Source: Azadirachta indica (taxonomy: Eukaryota > Streptophyta > Magnoliopsida > Sapindales > Meliaceae). From it: DNA of 64,000 bases. Numbering within the stretch: the first letter of the stretch is position 1; each line of letters opens with the position of its first letter. The notes under the pieces are model-generated. The model had not been told where the DNA came from. It searched no databases and worked only from the letters and a program-made list of their open reading frames with translations. Shown here one piece after another: positions 46,481-57,671 of the stretch. The translations under genes were made by a program, and so were the position numbers. Where the stretch lies: assembly GCA_022749755.1 (NCBI GenBank), contig CM040442.1, forward strand, positions 8,592,457 through 8,656,456, written 5' to 3'.

Positions 46481-47334
46481 TTAATTAAATCTTTCAATTA
46501 ATTTATGCTCTCTTCTTATAAATTATAATTAATTGGTTAGAGGGATTGGAATCCAGGTCAATTACAGGTCAATCTTAACTCAGGTTTAGTGATCCATCAC
46601 AGCTGGAAGCAGGAGAAATAGCTAGGAGGGACGATCGATCTCTTACGTGCCAGCTTTATAACATAATAAAGAAATTAATTAAACTGCATGCTTTTTGAGT
46701 CTAGATAGATCCTTAATTAAATTCCCACCAGGATATCACACTGTGCTACGTTTTCACGACGAATAATTACACTTATCACGAGTTTTGGAAGCTAGCTTGG
46801 AGGTGTATATATATATATATATCTATATATATGATTGGAGATTCTTGGTTAGAAGTTCATGAGCAGTACAGGAACTATTACTTGGGCTATCTATTCCTTA
46901 ACACGTGGTTTGTTTGAACGAGATATATCCTAGTAGCTAGAAGTTAATATGTGATGTACACTGCAAATTATTTGGAGAAGATGCTGATATAATTCAACCA
47001 AATCTAAAACACTCTACACTCCCTTTGAAGGACCAAAAAGATTCTAGATCGAAAAGCAAAGGAAACACTAGTTAATTTATTCCAGTATACAGAATTGGTT
47101 AAACCTTAAAAGCTACTTCATGTAGCCACTCAAGCTTTGCCCAAGTGTTTAGGAAGCTGGACTCAAAATATAGAGTCCAGTCTTTAAGGTTATTTTCCAA
47201 TTATGAGAAATGTTACCCATCATATATAAGATCTACTATATTAAAGTATGGGTAAATTCTCTTTTACACATGAGGATAAGATATTACTCAAATTGGGTGA
47301 AGATATATGGGTGATATCATATACGACTTCATAA
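46481..47334. other. Intergenic, no gene seen
   Basis: It has a less extreme A+T content and a (TA)n run at 46,806-46,832. No repeats shared with other parts of the window were noticed. Confidence 0.4.
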
Positions 47335-47590
47335 AAATTTCTTAGCAGATTTTCGATGTAATATTAGTAGTTTATACATATAATATTCCACAAAAAAAAA
47401 AAAAAGCTACTTCATGTGCATTGGTTAAAAGCTATGCATACAAAAGTTATAATTTCTGCAACTCAATCAAAATTTTCCAACAGATTTTCGATATAATATT
47501 GGTAGTTTGTACATTAATATTAAAAAAAAAAAAATGCTACTTCATGTGCATTGGTCAAAAGTTATGCGTGCAAAAGCTATAATTTCTCCG
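47335..47590. repeat. Local tandem duplication (about 125 bp) in unit U6
   Basis: 47,345-47,463 and 47,470-47,590 are two diverged copies: AGATTTTCGAT(G/A)TAATATT, TAGTTT(A/G)TACAT, a poly-A run, CTACTTCATGTGCATTGGT(T/C)AAAAG and ATAATTTCT. Only the second copy continues into the splice acceptor, so the first is a partial duplication of a receptor scrap. Confidence 0.75.
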
Positions 47591-47645
47591 GCTGCCAGAT
47601 ATAATTTAAACAATGAATAAATATATAATATATTGTGGGTGGGAG
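47541..47645 (-). pseudogene. Receptor N-terminal scrap (unit U6)
   Basis: On the minus strand: the tract with CCCACCCACAATA (47,645-47,632), TTCATTGTTTAAATTAT, acceptor TCTGGCAG at 47,592, then CCGGAGAAATTATAGC (G-E-I-I-A), and directly ACTTTTGACCAATGCACATGAAG. In intact paralogues about 20 codons lie between these two parts (as in SKAFDQCTKYL of U3). So the coiled coil is internally deleted and then lost. Confidence 0.65.
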
Positions 47646-48660
47646 AAAAAGAGATGGTGCTGGAAATAGTCATTCTCTAAGAATAAGGAAACCTATCAAC
47701 TGAAAAAAAAAAAAAAAAAAAATGTGTTGTTTTTTTTTTAGTGAATATTGTTCTTACAAAAGAAAAACTTGGGCTATCACAAAATAATTTGGATAAACGA
47801 GATATCTCTATATAATCCCTTACTGTTGGAAACACACTAGATTCTTTATCCAAACTAAAATAATCACAATGAGTAGAAAAAAAAAATTAAATGATTATGT
47901 TACTGAAAAAATAGAGAATAATAAATTATAATATGTGAATTAAATTTATTACTAATAGACTTAATAATTATATATGTTTTAGGGTTTTCCCACATACTTC
48001 CCCTACAATGTTCATCTTTCATTAATAAACAGTAAATTTATCAAAAAACCCCGAAATTATTACAAAATAATATTACTTTAGTGAAATTCAAACTCATGAC
48101 CTTAGTGACAAAGACTAATACCTTAACCACTATACCAAATATACCTTAATTATATAATTTTCAATTTTTAATAAATACTCTTTTGAAAATAAATATGTAA
48201 TAATCTATATAATGATTAAAATTATTTTATTATTCTAAAAACTTATAATTCAAAAATAATTTTATAATCATTAGAATTATATATAATATCTTGAATTTAA
48301 AATTATTATTATCATTAAATTATAAAATTTAAAACTGTTACCATTATTTATATTTGTTTCTTTAAATAAAATAATTATTTTATTTAACCATTATTTAAGA
48401 ATAATTTTTTTAAATTATTAGTCATAATTCACATATTATAATTCATTCCAGTATCCCCTGTTACCTGAAGTTAAAAAGTGAGTATTAATTTGTTGCATAT
48501 TAAGAAAAAGTAAACAATAACTCTAATCATTTATTGACAATTGGAATGAACTTGTAACATTTATTTATGAGATCCCATTCATGCGATACGACTGTACATA
48601 AACTAGCTAAGAAAACAAAACCCTTAAGTCTATGGAATTAATACGTAAATATGTAGGCAA
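47646..48660. other. A+T-rich spacer
   Basis: It starts with intron-like sequence of U6 (GAGATGGTGCTGGAAATAG, TCATTCTCTAAGAATAAGG, as in U3 and U1) and long A and T runs at 47,702-47,740. A short segment near 48,075-48,150 (CTCATGACCTTAGTGAC, CCTTAACCACTATACCA) is of the type seen in dispersed repeats. No gene. Confidence 0.4.
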
Positions 48661-48667
48661 AGCATAC

Positions 48668-48740
48668 CTAGAAGTCAACTCTTCTGGCAGAGGTTCTTGA
48701 ATCAAAGTCTTTTCAAGGAAGGGTACAAAGGGTTTGAATC
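48668..48740 (-). pseudogene. Receptor C-terminal scrap (unit U7)
   Basis: On the minus strand it reads FKPFVPFLEKTLIQEPLPEE and then LTSR, followed by the splice donor CTTCTAG|GTATGC, matching the end of the large exon in U8 and U1 (VPFLEKNLIKEPPPEELTSR). At about 48,745 it passes straight into sequence like the first intron of U1 (6,590 onward). All the rest of the coding exon, with its acceptor, was deleted. Confidence 0.8.
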
Positions 48741-48900
48741 GAAATCTTTAGAATTAATTAAATGTTGTATTTAAAAAATTATATGTAGTTAATGTTGTAA
48801 AAAAATTAATAGCAAATTTAAAAGAAAAAATAATCAAGAGTCAAAATATTATTATACCTTTCAAATTTAAATGTTAGAGTAAGAGTATGTTTATTATTAT
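48741..48900 (-). other. Intron remnant of U7
   Basis: It resembles 6,600-6,850 of the U1 intron (ATGTAGTTAATGTTGTAAAAA, AATCAAGAGTCAAAATATTATTAT) up to the point of retrotransposon insertion. The same intron resumes at about 51,480. Confidence 0.5.
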
Positions 48901-49099
48901 TGAAAAGAAATGCACTTTATTTCTTGAATAATTACGTACAAGGGTAGCTTTTATATAGGCATACAATTGAGAGCAAGAAAGAAAACAAAATTATTTACAA
49001 TAAATAGTAACAAAATCAAATCAAATCACAATAATAAAATCATAAAAGAAAAGAAAACAAATTATATGATGCTTCTAGCAAATCAAGGTAAAGCAATAC
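48901..49099 (-). repeat. 3' LTR of the deleted Copia element
   Basis: Partner of 51,276-51,472. Several substitutions and small indels separate the two, so the insertion is not recent. The text TATATAGGCA on the plus strand lies mid-LTR. Confidence 0.8.
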
Positions 49100-49768
49100 G
49101 TTTTGTTAACTGACAAGATACACAGTTAAATTGATTAGGTGATATAATACCCAAAATACCAGTAAAGACTAGTGAACGAAGAAGATGATTGAGTGACATA
49201 TGGTGGGAGTTGAGTTTTCTAAAGACTCAAAAAAGAGACTAGTGTTGTAGAAGCAATAGATTAAGGAATAAACTGAGAGGCGGAAGGAACATGAAGACTA
49301 ATGAGCTCGAATAGTCGTCTAACTTTACGGCCTATCTTAAGCGTCCAACCTATCTTTAGATCTTGTACATGACAACTAGAAGAAGTAAAAAGAACATAAG
49401 ACCAAGATCACACAATTAATTGACAGATAAAAGATTGAAAGCGAGATGGGGAATAAGGAAAGTGTCAGGTAAGGAGAGATAATACAAAGTGTTTGACTTA
49501 GGTGACTAACATGCATACTAAGTCCATTTGTAGTTTAAATAACAGGTAAATTTAGTGAAATAGATTTAAAGGAAAAGAGGGTAGGATCAATAGTCATATG
49601 ATTACAACAGGCAGAGCCGAAGTACCATGAAGATATACCTAAGGAAGCTAAAGAAGCAAAAATAGAAGGATTACTTGATTTCTATAAGAGTTGGTAAAGA
49701 AAAGATGTTAGATTATCAGTGGTAAATGATGGAGAGGTAGGGCACTCGTCAACAGCAGTAGCAGACAA

Positions 49769-50613
49769 TTATGGAGTATTCTTCAATCTCCCTTTATTTG
49801 GAAAATCTCTCACAAAATGCTTCAGACCAACCTTGCCACAAACCTTCCATCTCCTAGTTAGACAGCTTAGAACTCGGTGACCAATCTCATGACAATAGTT
49901 ATAGGTGACCTTAGAGGTAGTCTGAGAAGCTAAAGTTAAGGGTGTAGCTTGAGCAATATCAGTGCGAGATAGTTGGAGAGGAGCAAGTCGAGTTTCTTCT
50001 AAGACAAACATATCAATAGTTGCATCAAATGTAGGCAACATTTTCTAATTAAGAAGTAAAGCTCAAATAGGTTGAAGTGTGTGTTGTAAGGCCATAAGAA
50101 ACATTATTAACCTTTGCTGGTCCCTGTAAGTGGCAAACTTTACTACATCCTCGAAGATTGTTCACCTAGGTTCTAAGAGTGATAATTGGTCTTATAAGAA
50201 CTGCATCTAAGAATGAAAATTAAAGGTAGATTGGCTAAGCTCTTGGTGCATTTGATGAAGCTTGTATAAGATCTAATATTGATGTGGTAGATCAGTGGCA
50301 GTATACCAATGCACAAGGAAGTTCCATAACGCTTTGGCTGTGATGAATCTCCCAAATTATTGATGGATAGAGGAAATAGAAGTGTTACAAAATTACATAA
50401 TGATCTGATTATTTTGCTGTCCCACTCTTTGAAACGATCAGCAAACTTTTCATTGGTGTCGTTATTGGTTTTGACAGGTTAACTGATGTGGCCAACAACA
50501 TATTGCTAAAGATGATGTCCCTTGAGAAAATTGGACATTGCTTAAGCCCACAACAAATAATTATGTCCTTCTAACTGGATATGAATAGGGTGAGAGACAT
50601 TTGATCTATCCAT
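49769..50613 (-). pseudogene. gag: Copia gag, broken
   Basis: It starts MDRSNVSHPIHIQLEGHNY and then LLWA followed by TAG, where copia gag proteins of this kind have LLWAQAM or similar. It continues KPVKTNNDTNEKF in part, with stops and shifts, to MLPTFDATIDMFVLEETRL (50,041 on). It ends with a zinc-knuckle area CHEIGHRVLSC and KVCGKVGLKHFVRDFP, in which expected cysteines or histidines are lost. Product role: capsid. Not functional. Confidence 0.8.
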
Positions 50614-51275
50614 AATTTGAGTAAGACAAAGATGAAGAAATCACTAGAAACAATCCGATCGAAAAACAATAGAAGCGAGTCGGACTTGTGTTTGAATGGG
50701 ATGGTGAGTGGTCAGAAATAAGAAACAGACGTCACAAGCAGGATGACTGATTAGTTCTGAGCCGAACTCTGGTGGCGGTAAGGACTCACTCACCTGCGAT
50801 GCAATGGATCAAAGGCCAGAGGATTAGGTTTTGACTTGGGTTTAACCGTAATAATAGACGACTAGAAATGGCAAATAAAGTCCATGAAGAGGATGACTAG
50901 CCTGCTTTGAGTCGAACAGAGGTGGCGGTGACAACTTACTCGCTGTTAATTGAACGGATTAAGGTGCGACAAAATTTAAAAATGGGTCTCTTTGTGTTGG
51001 CAAATGGCAGCACGTGTGAGGCTACAAGGACCACTAATAGACTAGTCAGCAAATTTTGATGCTATAGGAACTGGCAGCGTTGTAAGCAAAGGACAAGCTA
51101 GGGCAACAAGTGAATCACATGCGCAACGAGAAAAGAAGGAGTGTGGGGTACAGGCAAGGTTAAGAAAAATGGCAAAAAGGGCTCCTTTACAAACAGTGTT
51201 GAGGGACAAAATTTTGAAACTAAAATTAGAAGAAAAACCAAAATTAAGACGAAGCCAAACTCAGCTCTGATACCA

Positions 51276-51472
51276 TGAAAACAAATGCACATTATTTCTA
51301 GAATAATTATGTACAAGGGTGTCCTTTATATAGGCATACAAATAAGAGCAAGAAAGGAAACAAAATTATAGATAATAAATTGTAACAAATCAATCAAATC
51401 ACAATAATAAAATCATAAAAGAAAAAAACAACAAATTATATGATGATCCTAGCGAATCAAGGCAATACAACA
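51276..51472 (-). repeat. 5' LTR of the deleted Copia element
   Basis: About 197 bp, matching 48,901-49,099: TAATTA(T/C)GTACAAGGGT, CTTTATATAGGCATACAA, AATCACAATAATAAAATCAT. The inner end CA adjoins the tRNA-Met primer site. Confidence 0.85.
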
Positions 51473-51479
51473 ATATTAT

Positions 51480-51789
51480 GCGTGATTTAATAGATATCAT
51501 TAATAATTACAAAATAAAAATAAAGACAATATGCTCATTTTATATATTTCTAATAATAAAGGGGTAAAATAATCAATTTAAAATAAGAATAGTTATATAA
51601 AGGGGATATCTTCCTATTTCTACTAAAATTAAGAGGATATTTTTACATTTTTTTTTTAAGTTATAGGTTTCTCATGTCGGCCAAAAACTTGGGAGTTACG
51701 TTGCTTTACCCAAAAATGTTAGAAGGTAAAGTACAATATCTCTTATTTAAAAAAGAATAATTAGATTTATTTGTAACTAATTTCAATAA
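51480..51789 (-). other. U7 intron, continued
   Basis: This is the right-hand continuation of the intron split by the Copia insertion: TAATTACAAAATAAAAATAA and GGGGTAAAATAATCAA compare with 6,863-6,935 of U1. Nothing else is seen. Confidence 0.45.
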
Positions 51790-52080
51790 ATATATTATAT
51801 AAATATACTAACTTTTTTTCATTCAAATAAAAATTTATTATTGATATATAATTTAGGTATTTGCCAGTATTTTGAAATATTAGCACTAATTTTCATTAAA
51901 TCTTATTGACTAAAATATTTTTACCCTTAACAAATATTAAAAAATTACAAAATCATTATTTGACTTTCAAAACTAATGAAAATAGTAATTTCTTTTTTTC
52001 TTCATTCTCGCCCTTCAACTCATCAAGTTTATAGCTCACTTTAAATTCTAGTAGCTAAAATTCAATACTATTGTACTGTA
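51790..52080. repeat. R1 module (left half), unit U7
   Basis: It is collinear with 7,880-8,150 and 16,330-16,590: CAAAATCATTATTTGACTTT, AAACTAATGAA, and CTCACTTTAAATTCTAGTAG. The right half is replaced by 52,081-52,425, which contains GGAATCGGGGATGGTAATAG and GAACCCCAACCCGAC, a short dispersed-repeat-like piece. R2 and the first exon of this unit are absent. Confidence 0.5.
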
Positions 52081-52425
52081 TTAGATTGGAATCGGGGATG
52101 GTAATAGGTCAGGGAATCTAGTCATCGAACCCCAACCCGACATTGACTCTATCTGACCATACACTTAAAAATAAAAATTTGTAATTCCTAGAATCAAACT
52201 CTAGACTTTGCAAAATATAGTTAATCATCTCGCCATTGCGCTAACTTCAATTATTTGTTAAATTGTATAAATAAAATATATTAACAAGGCATACATAATT
52301 AATCTACATTATTAAAAATATTATTTTTGAATTTTTATTATTAAATATAAAATAACTGTATAATTTAACAATAATTTTATTTTTAATAATTATTTAAATA
52401 TGATTTTATTACTACATTTTCTTTA

Positions 52426-53015
52426 AAAGTAAATGTCTGCAACGTGTTTAAAAGTCAGAAAAAAAGTCAACGTACTCAATTTTGTTAATCCAAAAATTGT
52501 GTTCTAAGTACCCCGCCGCCTTCCTGCATTGTCTTAGAAAGGAAATGTGTCACTTTTTTTTCTTAAATATAATTAAGTATTATTTAAAAAATAATAATAA
52601 ATTAAACGTGTCACTGTTCTGCAATTGTTAATTGTTTATTTTTTGGTATGGTAAGTCTTTCTCTTTTCCCATTATTTGATTTAGATTCCTTTTGGTCATT
52701 ATCCACCAAATCAAATAATAGCTGCTTTAAATTGCAATATAATAAACAAATTCCCCCACAGGAATATAAATAATTTCTAATATTAATAAGATAAGACTAT
52801 ACTTGGACAACATATATTATTAAATAACGGGGAAATTAAACGTTTTTTTTTTAACTCTTTCAGAAATGACCACCTTCAAACTCCGACGTAAACTTGCAAG
52901 AATATCACACCAAGTTTTGTCAGACTAAATTTAATGGGCTTCGGATCTAAAATATAAATTAAACTCTTTCCAAACTCTGACGTAAGTAGGATTTGAGCCC
53001 TAATCCTTTTATATA
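52426..53015 (-). other. Upstream remnant of U7 and spacer to U8
   Basis: 52,426-52,500 repeats the exon-1-adjacent sequence of U0 (1,612-1,690), but the exon itself is lost. 52,500-53,015 is the same spacer as 1,690-2,215. No gene. Confidence 0.5.
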
Positions 53016-53021
53016 ATTATC

Positions 53022-53464
53022 TCAAGAGATTTTTATCTGTTGATAATTACAAAAGATTGTAGAAAAGCAAGAAGACACTTGTTTATTCCAATAGAATTGA
53101 ATACGAAAGAAACCATGAACACAGATGAAACATAACATGAGGAACAAAGCACACACATTAATAACAGTCATAAGTTTGTGCCAGGAGCTTATTAGATATC
53201 CATGATGAAAGCAGAATAAATCCACAAACAAAACAAAGGCACGAAGATTATTGCATGTAAAATACATGCCGAATAAAAATTCTTACAGCACAATTCCAAC
53301 AACACAAAGTCTTCTTCGATTTTCTCTGACTAATTCGTGGAGGTTCTGCAACTCGTCATCCAAGCCATGGTTTGAGTGAAGAATGAACACATCATCACTA
53401 TTTCCAGCCAAGTTCCCCTTGGCTGCTGCTAGCCATGTCCGAGGTGGCGATCACCATTTTACTC
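53022..53464 (-). terminator. Last exon, 3'UTR and poly(A) signal of U8
   Basis: The acceptor AACAAG ends at 53,465. In the frame given by the donor at 53,629/53,628 the exon reads R-S-K-M-V-I-A-T-S-D-M-A-S-S-S-Q-G-E-L-G-W-K and stops at TAG 53,400-53,398. Immediately after it, a different frame is open for 37 codons (DDVFILHSNHGLDDELQNLH, ending LCVVGIVL, 53,396-53,283) and would be in phase if the acceptor GGAAATAG at 53,398 were used. AATAAA lies at 53,087-53,082 (minus sense). The 81-codon frame here mirrors that in U1 and is probably untranslated. Confidence 0.5.
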
Positions 53465-53606
53465 CTTGTTACATTTAAGTTAAAAATGAATATAATTTAG
53501 CAGTAAAATGGGAAAAATGTTCATACAGAAGTAACTTCATTCATGCAATATGATTGAAGGCATATATTTATGCTAATCAAGCAAAACCTTGAAGTCTATA
53601 GAATAT

Positions 53607-56566
53607 TTAAGTGTAAGCAAAAGCATACCTTGAAGTCAATTCTTCCGGTGGAGGTTCTTTAATTAAATTCTTTTCAAGGAAGGGTACGGAAGGGTCTGAC
53701 TTTCGCTTCAGATTTTCTAACCAAGACTCATCTCCTCTAATTTCTTTCAAACTTGGCGGAGCTATCAAATTTTGTTCACCATCAAGGTGCAACAGGATGG
53801 GAAACCTCTGCAGTTGAGGGCAATTCCAAATCCCAATTTCTTCCATGGACCAACTCTTTCCATTACCATCGTATATGAACAGTAATTGAGGTAGGTCAAA
53901 CAATGTCATCTTTCGTAGACTCCACCAAAATATATAGGGAAAATCCATACTACTACTATCTTTATCAATTAACTGCTCCAGATTTTCACAGTGTGCGATA
54001 ACAATCTCTTCAAGGTTGTCGAGGTTATCAATAACAGAAGCTGGGAAGCAACGCTTTAAGCTCGTGCAGTAAGAGACATCCAAAAATTTCAAGTTCAAAA
54101 AATTTGGTATTGTCAATTGAGCTACACTATCAAAACCTATTAGCAGCAATTCTGATGTATTCTCTGGGAAGCAATTTTCATCATCGGGGAACTCCTTTAT
54201 GAATGCTAAGCTGTTGTTTTCCAATTTTCCTTTATACAGTCCGCCCACACAAAATTTGAAACTACTAAGCTGACGCCAATGCCCAGTGGTGGTGTACGAA
54301 TTATAAAGTTGTAAGCTAGGGAAAGTAACCTCAAGAACACTCAAATATTCAAGCTTTTGGACATCCTCTATCCATGTTGCACTGCCATCTTGCACGGGAA
54401 GCCCTTGTCTCCAAAAATAGTCACATCCAATCGTCAAAAGTTGTTTTAAATACTTGAATTTGGCTACAAGATGATCAGCTGACAAGAGTCTTACTCCAGT
54501 TCGAGACAGGTTCATGTGTACAAGCTTAGTCAAGTGATCCATCCCATGAGGCAATTCTGCCATAGGGCAGTCAGAAACATCTAGAAACATCAGTTTCTTA
54601 AGCTCTGATAATGATGGTAATTCTTCCATAGGACAACCGGAAACATTCAGAACAATCAGTGACACGATTTTTGATAATGATGGCAATTTTGCTATAGGAC
54701 AACCAGAAATGTCCAGAACCATCAGTTCTAGAAGTTCAGATAGTGATGGAAGACAAGTCAAGTGAATGCAATTTCGCAGAAGCAAAGAAGTTAAATGCTT
54801 TAAACAAGAGAGAGACTCTGGGCCAAGGCGCACCTGTGTGCTCGAGAGGTTAAGAATTTTTAGGTTTGGGAAGCTGCTGAAGAAGTCATGATCGAGTTGA
54901 ATGTCAAGCGGGTTGCCTTGTAGAAGCAATGTTGATAACCTGTGGAACTTGAAAGCAGACGACAGTAACGGCAACTCTTTTAGATTATTGCTCATCAATG
55001 AGACTCTCTCAACATTTCCAGACAAATCATTCCACGCAAAATTTTTAATTCTACAGCCATGCTTAGGGAAAAGTCGAAGTTTTTCTTTCTCCGATTTTGC
55101 AGCTATATCCCATACAATAGGATGCATCTTAACTATTTCTTCTTCATTCTTATAAGCTATACTCTCCAACAGAGAAACATCTTTGAGCTCCTCCAAGATC
55201 TCCTTTGCTTCTCCCAACTTTTCATCCGTGCCTTCTACTTCACTTAATAAACCTTCCTCCATCCAGTTCATCATTAGCTCCATTGCTGTAAAAGCATGAT
55301 TTCTTGGATACATTATACAATGAAGAAGACATTCTTTGGCACAACTGTAACTACTATCCTTCAATTGCTCATAGCTAAGCTCCAAATCTTGAATGATCTT
55401 CTTTTCAATGTATTTCAAGTTGCTAACTGCAGCAGAATCCATCTTCAAACTTCTTTGAGTTAAGACTAAATCATCATACTCAAAATATTTCCCCACCCAC
55501 TTTGCGGCCGCTACAATTGCCAGTGGGAGGCCACCACATTCCTTGGCGATCTGCTTCAAAGTAAATAGAATTTCTTTCGTACAGGATAATCTCCAATTGC
55601 CGATTTCTTGTATGAGCAATTCATAGGCTTGATCATTGGATAACGACTTCAATGCAATTTTGTCATCACACTTCATTTGACAGCACACCGTAAAAGATCG
55701 AGAAGTTATGACTATCAATATGTCGTGGACTGGAAGTCCAATTTCTTCAAGAGAAATGGCTTTCCTCATATTATCCAAAACTAACAAAACATTTTTCTTC
55801 TTTCGCAAGGCCTTGTTCAACACTTCAGCGTTATCCTGAACGCTACAATTAATTGGACGTTTCAGATCAATTTGCTTCGCTATTTCCATCTGCAGCTTTA
55901 GAAGATCATTTTCATATGACAATTCGAGCCAAATAAAAGTAATGGAATCTTTTACAGTCCGTATTCTTTCACAAGCACGTCTCACAACCTCAGTCTTTCC
56001 TACACCACAGGTTCCATAAACACCAATTCTTCCACTCTTGCTTTCGTCCCACATTAGCTTTCGCCGAATCGCTCCCATAACTTCACCTCCCACCAAATAT
56101 ATGAAGTCTCTTTCCAATTCCCCTGGCTTCTTAATGTCAATTTCTTCCCATCGAAGCTTCTCTTTTAATTCGCTTACTCTATCCTTAACCCGTGAAACAC
56201 ATTCTGCAACCAGGTATCTTTTTCGAAAGCCTGCTAAACCACAACAGAAGCGAAAGCAATGCCCTGCCTTTACACTGCGATATAGTTCAATCATATCAAC
56301 TGTTTCTTCAGCCAGTTCAATTAATCGAGCAAGATCATCAACCTGCCTCGCCCTTTTCTTTAAAATCTTAATTATAGTTTGTAAGGTCTGCTTTTGCTCT
56401 TGAAGGAATATCGTGTCCTTGTCTTCATTTCGGTTTAGAGACTCTGTGTATAGCTCAAAACAGTTTGTGTATTTCTCAAAAGTTTTGCGTATATGAGGTG
56501 CCACACTCACAATTGCCGTTAGAGCCCCAACTACGCCGGTAACAATACCTATAATTTCTCCGCATC
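53607..56566 (-). CDS. CC-NB-ARC-LRR immune receptor, RPS2/RPS5 type (unit U8)
   Basis: This is the only intact receptor body here. Proteins of this class sense pathogen effectors inside the cell and trigger cell death. The uninterrupted frame is 967 codons from 56,510; upstream sequence to the acceptor CTGGCAG at 56,567 adds GCGEIIGIVTGVVGALTAI. Approximate positions counted from 56,510: coiled coil 1-125; P-loop GVYGTCGVGKT 163-173; kinase-2 VLLVLDN 241-247; RNBS-B VITSRSF 267-273; GLPL 327-330; RNBS-D CAKECLLHCIMYPRNH 390-405; MHP instead of MHD 462-464; LRRs about 500-700; a C-terminal region with weaker LRRs to 967. No EDVID is seen. The first in-frame ATG is around codon 73, and a stop lies just above the acceptor, so a start exon is required, which I cannot find (see findings). 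A donor CTTCAAG|GTATGC at 53,629 suggests the last seven codons are replaced by splicing. Confidence 0.85.
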
Positions 56567-57364
56567 CTGCCAGAAATAATTTATACGATTATTGAATCAA
56601 CATATAATATATAGTGGGCGGGAGAGGGTGGAAACATGAAGAGATGGTGTTGTTGGAGGTGGAGTTATTTTCAAAGAATTAAGGAAACATGAATGCGGAA
56701 AAAAGGTTACGGATATTATTTTTACAATATGTCAATCACCCTACCCTTTAAAAAATACAAAAAAAAAATCATTATTTTAAAACAAAATTAATAAATTAAT
56801 TTTACACCTTATATAACAAGAAGTTAAATTAAAATGATCCTTTTTTATGTAAAATTAATAAGAATGACTTTTTTTATGGGCCAAAAGAGTATTTTTAAGG
56901 CCACCATTCTCCTTTTATTTTTATTCTTCTGAAGTTTGATTGCAATAAAAGAAAAAAATACCCGATAATATATGATTCGTTAAAATATTTAACCAAAATA
57001 AAATGTTATTTTGAATTAAAATAAAAATTAAAATAAACACCTGCAATGTCATAATTAGTCTAAAAGAATAGTTTTATTTTTATTTTAAAAAAAAATTGAG
57101 AATTATTTTTTTAAAAAACTTAATTTTGGTTAATTATCCAAATATGTAAAATAATTCATATATATTAACTTAGGTCTTTCTAAAAGTTTACCTATAACAT
57201 AATAATATACAAACTTTTTATATAAACTCTTAAATATAAATTGACGTAAGATTATTATATATTTTTCATGTTTCTCTCATTTTTTAATTCTTATTAATTA
57301 GATTGTTTTTATGTTTATACAATAAGCAGCATTAAATCTAATCATTTTATATTTGATAATTTAG
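56567..57364 (-). other. First intron of U8, acceptor side
   Basis: It contains the transcript-sense tract CCACCCTCTCCCGCCCAC (about 56,632-56,615), then A+T-rich sequence resembling U3 (23,690-23,830, 25,200-25,480). It ends at the gypsy target site TTTAG, 57,360-57,364. Confidence 0.55.
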
Positions 57365-57590
57365 TGATGTAGGACAACTTGAGTCTTTTATTTTTATTTA
57401 ATATTTTTTTATAATTTTTAATTTTCTTATTTTGGTAGGAGTTTATTTTTTTTCTTATTTAAGCTGTCTTAGGTTTTTTCTATTATAAATAAGAAGCTTA
57501 TAATATTATTTAATCATCTTTAATTCAACAAAATTTCATTAAAAACTTTTAAAACTTTAATTTTTGTTTGTCTTTGCATTTTTTGCTTCA
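57365..57590 (+). repeat. Gypsy 5' LTR
   Basis: 226 bp, TGATGTAGGAC to GCTTCA. Short for a gypsy LTR. It matches 62,012-62,242 with many substitutions, so the insertion is old. Confidence 0.9.
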
Positions 57591-57671
57591 CTAATTCGTA
57601 TCAAAGCAGGAGTTGCAATGTTGCGCAATAGAGATAACGGAAGCAACCATCCTACTAACGATGTTTAGGGG

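Larger units (their letters stand above)
48901..51472 (-). mobile_element. Internally deleted Copia retrotransposon
   Basis: Transcription order (minus): 5' LTR 51,472-51,276; primer-binding site TGGTATCAGAGC at 51,275-51,264; a non-coding leader of about 650 bp; gag 50,613-49,770; a protease piece (WYFGSACCNHMT near 49,620) and pre-integrase remnant ending about 49,105; 3' LTR 49,099-48,901. Integrase core, reverse transcriptase and RNase H are missing. The flanks continue the U7 intron (compare 6,840-6,960). A 5 bp ATTAT on both sides (48,896-48,900 and 51,475-51,479) may be the target duplication, but the outer LTR end is uncertain by two bases. Confidence 0.85.

Noticed and set aside
56490..56510. 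GTG at 56,510 as the U8 start
   Set aside because: The frame continues upstream as the conserved GEIIGIVTGVVGALTAI segment, so the protein must begin earlier, through splicing.
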